From assembly GCA_015065385.1 (NCBI GenBank), contig SVQK01000093.1:1-64000 (forward strand): a stretch of 64,000 nucleotides of DNA, read 5' to 3'. The first letter of the stretch is position 1; each line of letters starts with the position of its first letter. Made by a program: the position numbers and the translations under genes. This document shows, piece by piece, positions 55,989 through 64,000 of the stretch. The stretch is from Oscillospiraceae bacterium (lineage in GTDB: Bacteria > Bacillota > Clostridia > Oscillospirales > CAG-272). The notes beneath the pieces were generated by a model. It was given only the letters and a program-made list of their open reading frames with translations, made no database searches and had not been told where the DNA came from.

Positions 55989-56843
55989 ATGCTCACCATA
56001 CAAAACCGCGCGGAAGCCTCCGAACTGCTCCGCGCGAAGAATCTGTTCATTTTCGATATGGACGGGACGATCTACCTCGGAGGCGTACCCTTTGATTTTG
56101 CCGTCCGGTTCATCCGCAGACTGCGGGAGCGCGGGCGTCGGGTGCTGTTCTTCACCAACAACGCCTCCCACGATCCAGTGTTCTATATGGACAAGCTGAC
56201 CCGCCTCGGGTTCGCTCCGTCCGGAGAAGAAATCTGTACCTCGGGGGATGTGACGGCGGCGTTTCTCACCCGGAAAAGAGCGGGGAAGCGGGTGTACCTC
56301 ATGGGAACCCCGGAGCTCTGGCGGCAGTTTGACCGCGCCGGGATCCCCATGGTGAACGGGCCGGACGGGAAGCTGACCGATCCCGCGGGAGCCGCGCCGG
56401 ACATCGTGGTGACGAGCTTCGACACCGGGCTGACCTACGAAAAGCTGACGATCGCCTGCGATTTCATCCGGGGCGGGGCGGAGTATCTCTGCACTCATCC
56501 GGATTTCAACTGCCCGACGGAGACCAGGTTCATCCCGGACAGCGGGGCCATCGCGGCGGCGGTCACGGCTTCGACCGGCGTGACGCCCGTTTACTTCGGC
56601 AAGCCCTATCCGGAGACGGCGGCGATGATGGCGGAGATCACCGGCGAGGCCCGGGAGAATATGATGATCTTCGGCGACCGGCTTTACACGGATATCGCAA
56701 CGGGAAAGAAACACGGCATTTCCGCCGCGCTCGTCCTGACCGGAGAGACGACGGAGGAGGACGTGGAGCGCGCGTCGGAGGCGGAAAAGCCCGATCTTCT
56801 CCTGCCCTCCCTCGCCGAGGCGGACGAATTGATGTTCGGCTGA
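55989..56843 (+). CDS. HAD-IIA family hydrolase (NagD-like)
   Basis: NLFIFDMDGTIYLGGVPFDFAVRFIRRLRERGRRVLFFTNNAS, FGKPYPE, IFGDRLYTDIATGKKHGI. Confidence 0.93.
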   Translation: MLTIQNRAEASELLRAKNLFIFDMDGTIYLGGVPFDFAVRFIRRLRERGRRVLFFTNNASHDPVFYMDKLTRLGFAPSGEEICTSGDVTAAFLTRKRAGKRVYLMGTPELWRQFDRAGIPMVNGPDGKLTDPAGAAPDIVVTSFDTGLTYEKLTIACDFIRGGAEYLCTHPDFNCPTETRFIPDSGAIAAAVTASTGVTPVYFGKPYPETAAMMAEITGEARENMMIFGDRLYTDIATGKKHGISAALVLTGETTEEDVERASEAEKPDLLLPSLAEADELMFG

Positions 56844-56852
56844 GAGGTCCCG

Positions 56853-58238
56853 TCAGTCCCCGCGGATCTCGTCCGTCAGCGCGTCCGCGAGAAGGGCGAC
56901 GGCGGCCTCCGCTTCTTCGTGGGTACAGCCCGACGCGCCGATCTCCACGAGCAGCGAGCCTTTCGTGTACTGTTCGTTGAAGGAGGCGGAGCGCAGGTTG
57001 ATGTCCCGCATGAGGGTCGGATATCGGCCGGAAAGCGCGGTCTGCATCCGGAGGGCGAGGGAGAGATTGTCCCGCCAGCCGGGATGCTCCGCGCCCGCCT
57101 CGTCCGTCCCGACGACGAACATGAGCTGGGCTGTCCGCGTGCCTCCGATCTCCGTCACCGGGGCATAGACCGTGCCGTCCGGAAAGACCATGGAATCCCG
57201 GTGCAGATCCAGTATGTAGGAGACGGAGGGATGGAGGGCGAGAACCTCCCGGATCGACTGCGCGGCATTATAATAGGAAAGATTGAAATCCGGCGTGTCG
57301 AACAGCGTCGTGAGGTGGATCGCCGGAATACCCGCTTCCCGCAGCCTGTCCGCAAGCATCCCTCCGAGCGAGACCACGGAGAGGGAGGGATCCGCGCTTC
57401 TCCAGTTCCCCGCCGCCGCTTCGGAATAGGCCTCGGTTCCGTGGGTATGCAGGATCAGCACAAGCGGCGCGTCCTCCCCCCAGCTCGCGCGAAGATCCTC
57501 CAATTTCGGCACGGCGCGCGGAGAGGACAGAAGCGCGTCCGGATCGGGAGCGTACCCGGTTTCGTTGGTGAAGCGGATAGGGGACGCGGGAAGGGAGGAC
57601 GGATCCTCCGAAGCGGGCTCGTCCTGTTCCGGTTCTGCCGGATCGGCGGGCGGCGGGACGTTCTCTTCCGCTTCGGCGCGCTCTTTTGGGGCGGGGATCG
57701 TACCGTCCGGCGGGAGCAGCAGGGAATCGCTCCGTCTGCCGTCCGGCGCGGGATGGGAGGGGGAGACGCCGGGGAGCGATACGATCACGCTGTCCGGTCC
57801 GCCGAAAAGGGATCCGAGCAAGGCGCGTCCGATCTTCTCCCGCGTGAGTTCCGCCGAGGAGAGAACGGTCACGGCGGACCAGACGAAAACCAGCGCGGCA
57901 AAGCAGGACAGCGCCCACGGCACGGCGATCCTCAGTCCGGAAAGAACTGGACGTACGACGGAAAGATCCGGTTCGGAAGGTTCAGCCGGGTCAGCCGAGT
58001 CTGCCGGATTGCACCGCTCGGCCCGAACGGTCGCCGCGTCCGGTTCGCGCGATTCGGCGGTATCCGGCTGATCGGACGGGGCGGGTTCCGTCCGGAGTTC
58101 GGGCTCGTCCTCTGCGGGCGGAGTTTCTTCAGCGTCCGGATCAAGGACGGGATCGGGCGGGGGGAGTTCGGTTCGGACAGCCGTTTCCCGGTCCGGCGAA
58201 GGGCAGGGAAGCGTCAGCTCGGATTCCGGTCGGTTCAT
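56853..58238 (-). CDS. spoIIP: Stage II sporulation protein P (SpoIIP)
   Basis: VLILHTHGTEAYSE, LDLHRDSM, LLVEIGASGCTHEEAEAAVALLADAL. Confidence 0.93.
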   Translation of the reverse strand: MNRPESELTLPCPSPDRETAVRTELPPPDPVLDPDAEETPPAEDEPELRTEPAPSDQPDTAESREPDAATVRAERCNPADSADPAEPSEPDLSVVRPVLSGLRIAVPWALSCFAALVFVWSAVTVLSSAELTREKIGRALLGSLFGGPDSVIVSLPGVSPSHPAPDGRRSDSLLLPPDGTIPAPKERAEAEENVPPPADPAEPEQDEPASEDPSSLPASPIRFTNETGYAPDPDALLSSPRAVPKLEDLRASWGEDAPLVLILHTHGTEAYSEAAAGNWRSADPSLSVVSLGGMLADRLREAGIPAIHLTTLFDTPDFNLSYYNAAQSIREVLALHPSVSYILDLHRDSMVFPDGTVYAPVTEIGGTRTAQLMFVVGTDEAGAEHPGWRDNLSLALRMQTALSGRYPTLMRDINLRSASFNEQYTKGSLLVEIGASGCTHEEAEAAVALLADALTDEIRGD

Positions 58239-58274
58239 AGGATCTCCTTTGCCGGGTGGGATGGTCCCTCCAGT

Positions 58275-59141
58275 TTACGCCCGGTTTCCGAGATCCATGA
58301 CGTCCCCGGGAGGATTTCCCGTAAAGGCGGTGTTGATGGCCTGCGCGATGAGGACGGCGTAACAGGAGACCATGGCGTCCGTGTCTGCCCGGGTGACGAA
58401 GAGCGGACGGCCTGCCCCGGTTTCCGCATCCTCCCGTCTCCCCTCGGGCAGGGCGGAGCCGTCCGGAGTCCCGTGCAGCGCGGAGGCCCGCACGACCGTG
58501 GGAACGCCGACGGAGAGGACGGGGCAGGGCATGGTGTTCCGGCTGATCTCTCCGGAGGAATGGCTCAGAGCGGAGCCGGGGATCAGGCCGCAGTCCGTGA
58601 TCTGTGCGACGGTTCCGAGGCGGTCCCCGCTTTTCGCGCAGAGGGAGTCCACCGTTACGATGAGGGCCGTCTTGGTCTTCTCGGCGAGAGCGGAGACAAG
58701 ATCGGCGGTGTCGATGCCCGTTTCCCGCGGGATCCCCGTGCGGACGGCGCAGACCGCGGGGATCCCGGAATCGCGCAGGGCCGGATCGGTGGCGAACACT
58801 TTTCCGGCTGTCCGGGGCCCCAGCGAATCGGCGGACGCGCGCTCGTTCCCCACCCCGCAGACGAGGAACGGCCCCTGACGCGGGATCGCCATCCTCCGCC
58901 GGTAGAGGGTCAGAAGACTGCCGAGCGCGCGGACGAAACGGCGCCTCTCTTCCGGGGGACCAAGCCAGAGGGAACCGCTCATGAGGCTGTGGTATCCGCC
59001 CGCTCCGCATTCCGCCGAGGAAACGTCGAATCCCTCGAGGGAGGTGAGGACCGGACCCGGAAACCGGAGCGGCGACGCTGTCTCCCCGCTGCCTTCGGAG
59101 CCCGTTCCGTATTCCAAGAAGAGGTCGCTGTCCCGTTCCAT
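58275..59141 (-). CDS. gpr: GPR endopeptidase (germination protease)
   Basis: LVCGVGNERASADSLGPRTAGKVFAT, ALIVTVDSLCAKSGDRLGTVAQITDCGLIPGSA, GVPTVVRA. Confidence 0.93.
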   Translation of the reverse strand: MERDSDLFLEYGTGSEGSGETASPLRFPGPVLTSLEGFDVSSAECGAGGYHSLMSGSLWLGPPEERRRFVRALGSLLTLYRRRMAIPRQGPFLVCGVGNERASADSLGPRTAGKVFATDPALRDSGIPAVCAVRTGIPRETGIDTADLVSALAEKTKTALIVTVDSLCAKSGDRLGTVAQITDCGLIPGSALSHSSGEISRNTMPCPVLSVGVPTVVRASALHGTPDGSALPEGRREDAETGAGRPLFVTRADTDAMVSCYAVLIAQAINTAFTGNPPGDVMDLGNRA

Positions 59142-59435
59142 GCCGTCTCCTTCCGGGGCCGTTTCCTCCGCTTCGCGCGCTTCCCGGACCCGATCTGTGC
59201 TTTTTACCTACAGCATCCCCCGCCCGGGACGGATTTATGCGGTCAAAAGAGGAAAATCTGTGTGGAATCTGCACAAAAATTACGCTTGTAATTGTGCATG
59301 TGGATGAAACTTGACCCATCGACACAAGAATATGTTGATTCTCTCGGAAAAAAGTGTTATAATATGGTGAGTGTAAATAACCCCGCATCAAAATGGGCGT
59401 CAGTCCGGCGCCGAAACAGGAGGAAAGACAGAATC

Positions 59436-61229
59436 ATGAAAAAGGTGTTGTCCCTGATCCTTTGCGCGGTGATGTTCGCATCCGCCCTCGCAGGATGCAC
59501 CACGCTGGAAAAGACCGAGACCGGCGACTATGACAAAGGCGCGATCATTGACATGTACTTCACCACCGAGGTGTACGATTTAGATCCGCAGCGCAGCATT
59601 ATCGACGACGCGCAGCTCAAGATCATGAGCCAGATTTACGAAGGCCTGACCAGACTTGACGAAAACGGCAAGTGGAAAAAGGCCGGCATGAAGAGCTACA
59701 AGATCGACAAGGACAAGGACGGCGAATTCGTCATTCTCGTCACCCTCAACTACAACCGCTGGAGCGACGGCCGTACCGTTCAGGCGGCAGACTACGTCTA
59801 CTCCTGGAAGCGGATCCTCGAGCCCGACAACGCCTGCGAAGCCTCCTCCCTCCTGTACGAGGTGAAGAACGCCCGCGCGATCAAGGAAGGCGACCGCACC
59901 ATCGACGACCTCGGCGTGGCTGCCGTCGATACCTATACGCTCGAGATCCAGTTCGAGCAGAAGGTTGACCTCGACCGCTTCTTCGAGACCACCTCTTCCA
60001 TCGCGCTGGTTCCCCTCCGCGAAGACGTCATCACCCGTTACCGCACCAACGACGGCGTGGATCAGTGGGCGACGAAGGGTACCTTCATCGTCACGAACGG
60101 CCCCTTCTCCCCGAAGGAAATGGTGGGCGGTTCCGTGCTGAGACTCGAGCGTTCCTCCTATTATTATACCAACCCCGACAAGGAAGAGGTTCCGGATAAG
60201 TTCGTCATCCCCTACCGCCTCCTGACCAAGTACGAGACGGGCAATGCCGAAGCGCAGCTCATGGCGCTGACGTCCGGCAACCTGTTCTACAACGGCGAGC
60301 TTCCGCTTTCCGCGCGTGCTCAGTACGCCTCCAGCGCGACCGTCACCGATATGATGGCGACGCACACCTACGTTTTCAACACCACGAATCCTCTGTTCGA
60401 GAAGCCGGAAGTCCGCCGCGCCCTTTCCATGGCGATCGACCGGAACCAGATCGTGAACATCGTGACCTTTGCGAAGCCCGCGACCGGCTACATTCCCTAC
60501 AGAGTCTTCGATTCCATCCCCGGCACCTCCTTCCGTGACGCGGGCGGCGCCCTGATCTCTTCTTCCGCCGATACCGCGGGAGCGAAGAGCCTGCTCCAGA
60601 GCGCGGGCGTGACCTCCGGTTCCTTCACCCTGACCGTCCGCAACAACGAGGTTGATATGGCCATCGCGGACTATGTGGCGGGCGTATGGAACGACCTCGG
60701 ATTCAACGTCACCGTGGAAGCTGTGAAGGGTACCGTGAACGCGGAAGACAACCTCATCACCAACGACAACTTCCAGAAGCTCTATGACAACGGCAGCTTC
60801 GACGTGATCGGCATCGACATGACCATGCTCGCTCCCGACGCGTTCAACGCCCTGTCCCAGTTCGCGGTTTCCTACTCTGGCAACGGCGTGGATATGGATT
60901 CCGAGACCTACGACCTCTATGGCCATATCACCGGCTACTCCAACCCGGACTATGACTCCATCATCGAATCCGCGTTTGCGGAGAAGGACAGAGCCGCGAG
61001 AGCGACCATCCTGCACGAGGCCGAAAACAAGCTGCTCTCCGACATGCCCGTGATCCCGCTGGTATTCCTTCAGGACGCTTACATCTATACCGACGTCCTT
61101 TCCGGCATCAAGAGCGATTACTACGCAACCAGAAACTTCAAGAAGACTCAGCTCAAGGACTACATGACCTACAAGGCGAAGACCGAATCCATTGACGAGG
61201 CCGCCGCAGAAGCTGAGGTCGCCGGCTGA
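59436..61229 (+). CDS. Peptide ABC transporter substrate-binding lipoprotein (OppA family)
   Basis: Lipobox ASALAGCTT; YDLDPQRSIIDDAQLKIMSQIYEGLTRLDENG; KPEVRRALSMAIDRNQIV. Confidence 0.93.
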   Translation: MKKVLSLILCAVMFASALAGCTTLEKTETGDYDKGAIIDMYFTTEVYDLDPQRSIIDDAQLKIMSQIYEGLTRLDENGKWKKAGMKSYKIDKDKDGEFVILVTLNYNRWSDGRTVQAADYVYSWKRILEPDNACEASSLLYEVKNARAIKEGDRTIDDLGVAAVDTYTLEIQFEQKVDLDRFFETTSSIALVPLREDVITRYRTNDGVDQWATKGTFIVTNGPFSPKEMVGGSVLRLERSSYYYTNPDKEEVPDKFVIPYRLLTKYETGNAEAQLMALTSGNLFYNGELPLSARAQYASSATVTDMMATHTYVFNTTNPLFEKPEVRRALSMAIDRNQIVNIVTFAKPATGYIPYRVFDSIPGTSFRDAGGALISSSADTAGAKSLLQSAGVTSGSFTLTVRNNEVDMAIADYVAGVWNDLGFNVTVEAVKGTVNAEDNLITNDNFQKLYDNGSFDVIGIDMTMLAPDAFNALSQFAVSYSGNGVDMDSETYDLYGHITGYSNPDYDSIIESAFAEKDRAARATILHEAENKLLSDMPVIPLVFLQDAYIYTDVLSGIKSDYYATRNFKKTQLKDYMTYKAKTESIDEAAAEAEVAG

Positions 61230-61323
61230 GTTCCAACCGGATAACGGATATAAAACAGAAGACGGACGGAAAACGGGGAGCCTTCGACTTCCCGTTTTCG
61301 TATGCCCGTAAGGGGAGTGTGTC

Positions 61324-62094
61324 ATGCCCGAAACATTTCATTCCTCCGAGCAGGTGAAGGTGTTCATCCTCTACCTCTTGGAGAAGATCGGCTATCCGCT
61401 GGAATACAACGATCTTGCCAGCATCGTTCTGCGGGACGGGTACGTCGATTATTTTGACTTCGTGAAGAATTTCCACGAGCTTTTGGAACAGGGTCATATC
61501 TGTACTGTGGAGGCGTCCCGTCAGGATCCGGATTCGGACGTCTCGGACGGCGGAGAATCGAACGGCGGTAAAACAGAGCGGCTTGACGCCGGAGCTGAGG
61601 TTGATCCTGACGGCGGGGAATCCGACGAAGAAACACCGGGAAAAACGATCAATTCCGAGGAAGATCCGTCCGATCCGGACGACGACGTGAAGGTGTACGG
61701 ATCCGGGGAGACGGAAGGAACCGAACCGAGGACGGAGGCGCGCCAGACGGCGTATGTGGTCACATCGACGGGAAGGATGATCGCGCGGGGTCTGTCCGAC
61801 GACCTTCTGCTGGCCGCGGTCCGGGAGAAAAGCTATGTCAGCGCGATGCGGCATCTGTCTCTCGAAAAGCGCGGAGCGGTCTGGAATCACTCCCTCGAGC
61901 GGGACGGGGACGGCTACATCTTCCACTGTTCGATCAGGGATCGGGACGGCGTGGCGTTCAGTCTCGATCTCCGCGCGGATTCCTATCCGCAGGCCGAGCG
62001 GATGCGGATGAATTTCGAGGACAAACCGGACGTCGTTTACCGGGGGATCGTCGCCATGGTGACCGGGAATGTGAACTACCTCTTCGATAAATGA
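61324..62094 (+). CDS. DUF4364 family protein
   Basis: EQVKVFILYLLEKIGYPLEYNDLASIVLRDGYVDYFDFVKNFHELLEQGHI. Confidence 0.85.
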   Translation: MPETFHSSEQVKVFILYLLEKIGYPLEYNDLASIVLRDGYVDYFDFVKNFHELLEQGHICTVEASRQDPDSDVSDGGESNGGKTERLDAGAEVDPDGGESDEETPGKTINSEEDPSDPDDDVKVYGSGETEGTEPRTEARQTAYVVTSTGRMIARGLSDDLLLAAVREKSYVSAMRHLSLEKRGAVWNHSLERDGDGYIFHCSIRDRDGVAFSLDLRADSYPQAERMRMNFEDKPDVVYRGIVAMVTGNVNYLFDK

Positions 62095-62219
62095 GCCGCT
62101 TTATCACGAACGGACGATAAAATCGTTATTTTATGGCGGCGACTTGTGCAGGTTTGGCCAGTCGTTCAGAAAAGGTACATAATTTCAAGGGAAAAATTCA
62201 AGAAAATTGAAACATGCAC

Positions 62220-62247
62220 TTGACAAAATCCAACAGTGTGATATAAT
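62220..62247 (+). promoter_or_regulatory. Sigma-A type promoter for sigma-factor gene
   Basis: TTGACA, 16-nt spacer, TATAAT. Confidence 0.75.
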
Positions 62248-62282
62248 GATAGCAAGAGTCAGAAATACGAGCGGAGCGGTTT

Positions 62283-62906
62283 TTGGATAATTCGGATGAA
62301 ATCAGCGCCCTGACCGACGAGCGGCTGACGGAATTGCTCCGCCGCGGCGAGGAATCGGCCTTCAACGCGCTGGCAGACCGTTACAAGCCCATGACGGAAA
62401 ACGCCGTCAAAAGGTTTGCGCCGTCCTTTTCCGAAATGGATGGGGAGTCGGTGTGGGGGGAAGACGATCTGAGGCAGTGCGCCGCGCTCGCTCTCTATCG
62501 AGCCGCCATGACCTATGACCCCCGGATCCGGGGAAAGGACGTGCGGTTCGGCCTCTATGCCAAGATCTGCGTGAACAACGCCCTGATTTCCGAACTGCGC
62601 CGCGCGAAGTCCGCGGTCAGGCGGAAACGGCGAAGGCTCGAGCAGGAGAAGGCGGAGAGAAAGCGGAACGAGTCCTCACGCCGGGATCCGCTCGAGCAGG
62701 CGGTTTCCTCCGAAAGCGCGGAGACCCTTGCGGCCTCCATCCGTTCCGTACTCGCCCCCACGGAGCGGGACGTATTCGACTGCTATCTAAAAGGTATGTC
62801 CGTTGAACAGATCGCCGGGACGCTCGGCCGGGACAGAAAGTCCGTCAGCAACGCGCTCTACCGCATGAAGGTTAAGATCAAAGGACTACTGCAGAACAAT
62901 CTATGA
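62283..62906 (+). CDS. Sigma-70 family RNA polymerase sigma factor (SigH-like)
   Basis: TTG start; ESAFNALADRYKPM..., GEDDLRQCAALALYRAAMTYDP, MSVEQIAGTLGRDRKSVSNALYRMKVKIK. Confidence 0.85.
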   Translation: MDNSDEISALTDERLTELLRRGEESAFNALADRYKPMTENAVKRFAPSFSEMDGESVWGEDDLRQCAALALYRAAMTYDPRIRGKDVRFGLYAKICVNNALISELRRAKSAVRRKRRRLEQEKAERKRNESSRRDPLEQAVSSESAETLAASIRSVLAPTERDVFDCYLKGMSVEQIAGTLGRDRKSVSNALYRMKVKIKGLLQNNL

Positions 62907-63097
62907 TTTTATTTCCCGAAAGGGATGTAAAATAACGGAAGAGCCGCCCTCGCGCGTACCCCCTGAGGTGCGCCGGAGCCGGTATCCGTTCAAACGCCCG
63001 GATAGCTTAACTCAATAGCGTTGTTGTCAAAGGTGACGGTACGAGTCCGCGTAGGGCACAAAATTCAAAGCCGGCAAGGCAAAGCGAGGAAAGAAAA

Positions 63098-63376
63098 ATG
63101 TTTGAGGACAAGACCTTAAAGTGTAAGGAATGCGGCAACGAATTCGTGTTCTCCGCAGGCGAGCAGGAATTCTACGCGGAAAAGGGCTTCCAGAATGAGC
63201 CCCAGAGATGCAAGGCGTGCCGTGACAAGAGAAAGAACGCCGGACGCGAGCAGAAGGAAATGTTCGACGCTGTCTGCGCGGAATGCGGCAAGCCCTGCAA
63301 GATCCCGTTCCAGCCCACCAGCGACAGACCGGTGTACTGCAGCGAATGCTTCGAGGCCAGACGGGCTCTCCGGTAA
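63098..63376 (+). CDS. Zinc-ribbon domain protein (two CxxC-CxxC modules)
   Basis: LKCKECGNEFVFSAGEQEFYAEKGFQNEPQRCKACRDKRKN ... CAECGKPCKIPFQPTSDRPVYCSECFE. Confidence 0.9.
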   Translation: MFEDKTLKCKECGNEFVFSAGEQEFYAEKGFQNEPQRCKACRDKRKNAGREQKEMFDAVCAECGKPCKIPFQPTSDRPVYCSECFEARRALR

Positions 63377-63472
63377 TTCGGATTAACCTGTAAGGCGCTC
63401 TTCGGGCGGATCAGATGACAGACCGTCACCCATCGATCCGTGGCGGATAAGCAAATCACATTCTGAAAGAAA

Positions 63473-63506
63473 CAGGACGACAGCTTAGGCCGGACGTCCT
63501 GTTTTT
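63473..63506 (+). terminator. Rho-independent terminator of the zinc-ribbon gene
   Basis: CAGGACG...CGTCCTG followed by T5. Confidence 0.65.
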
Positions 63507-63635
63507 CCATGCGCCGCAGAGACGAATCCTCCCGTCCGGCTTGACAAGCGGTCGGATCTGCGGTAGAATTATGGAAAAGAAATGCCGGATCCCGATGTGC
63601 GCGGGTTCGGATGACCGCACGGAAAGAGGCAGCTC

Positions 63636-64000
63636 ATGATCATCACCAACCCCATCCTTCCGCCCGATGTTTTTGTCCCCGATGTCGAAGCCCATGTCTG
63701 GGAAGACGGGCGGGTCTACCTGTACGGTTCCTTCGATCTTCCGGGAAAGCGGACCTACTGCTCGGACGTCTATCATGTCTATTCCTCGGATAATCTTCGG
63801 GACTGGACCGATCACGGAGTTTCCTTCTCCCTCGCCGACACGAAAGACGGCTGGGCAAAGGATCTCGGCGCGCTGTACGCTCCGGACTGCGCTTACCGGA
63901 ACGGCAGATACTATCTGTATTACTGCGTTCCGGACGGACGGTGCGGCGTTGCTGTGAGCGAATATCCCGCCGGGCCTTTCGAGGATCTCGGGCCGATGGA
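63636..64000 (+). CDS. GH43-family glycoside hydrolase, 3' truncated by window
   Basis: NPILPPDVFVPDVEAHVWEDGRVYLYGSFD ... SDVYHVYSSDNLRDWTDHGVSF ... LYAPDCAYRNGRYYLYYCVPDG. Confidence 0.88.
   Translation, partial: MIITNPILPPDVFVPDVEAHVWEDGRVYLYGSFDLPGKRTYCSDVYHVYSSDNLRDWTDHGVSFSLADTKDGWAKDLGALYAPDCAYRNGRYYLYYCVPDGRCGVAVSEYPAGPFEDLGPM

Noticed and set aside
61268-61300. AAAACGGG...CCCGTTTT hairpin between the OppA-type and DUF4364 genes
   Set aside because: Symmetric stem but weak T-tract; probably an ordinary terminator, not confident enough to list as a feature or finding.
62996-63058. Possible tRNA gene
   Set aside because: Only ~63 nt, mismatched acceptor and T stems, no D-loop GG; kept as a structured-leader finding rather than a tRNA call.
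1-64000. CRISPR array, rRNA operon, prophage or full-length IS/transposase
   Set aside because: No regularly spaced short repeats, rRNA blocks, phage structural genes or transposase motifs seen in the sequence or ORF track.

Overview
64-kb chromosomal window from a GC-rich, spore-forming Firmicute. It is most likely an uncultured member of class Clostridia (inference from sigG, spoVAF, spoIIP and gpr). Most of it is ordinary coding sequence: plant-polysaccharide use (GH51, GH127, GH43), orphan solute-binding lipoproteins, multidrug-type ABC exporters, a two-component system, VTC/DUF4956, two CotH-family proteins and sporulation genes. The most interesting non-coding signal is a three-copy family of small dispersed elements (12150-12427, 33078-33351, 52266-52499). 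They have imperfect ~22-bp terminal inverted repeats (TACTAWTCTCARSCTAAAAGG...), perfect 3-bp flanking direct repeats (TGA/TGA, TGA/TGA, TAA/TAA), and a 16-nt hairpin module (GCTCAAC-NN-GTTGAGC) present twice in two copies and absent from the third. All three sit between convergent genes, and in two of them the duplicated triplet is the stop codon of the upstream gene. Other highlights: a lysine-riboswitch-like leader with an attenuator upstream of an NhaC-family transporter; a paired ABC exporter system with zinc-ribbon N-terminal extensions around a DUF1854 gene; a probable one-base frameshift in an A6 tract at the start of a lipoprotein gene; a surface protein with a non-canonical C-terminal sorting-like signal; and a structured, weakly tRNA-like leader before a zinc-ribbon gene. 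Everything was read by eye from the sequence and the ORF track; no searches or folding programs were run.
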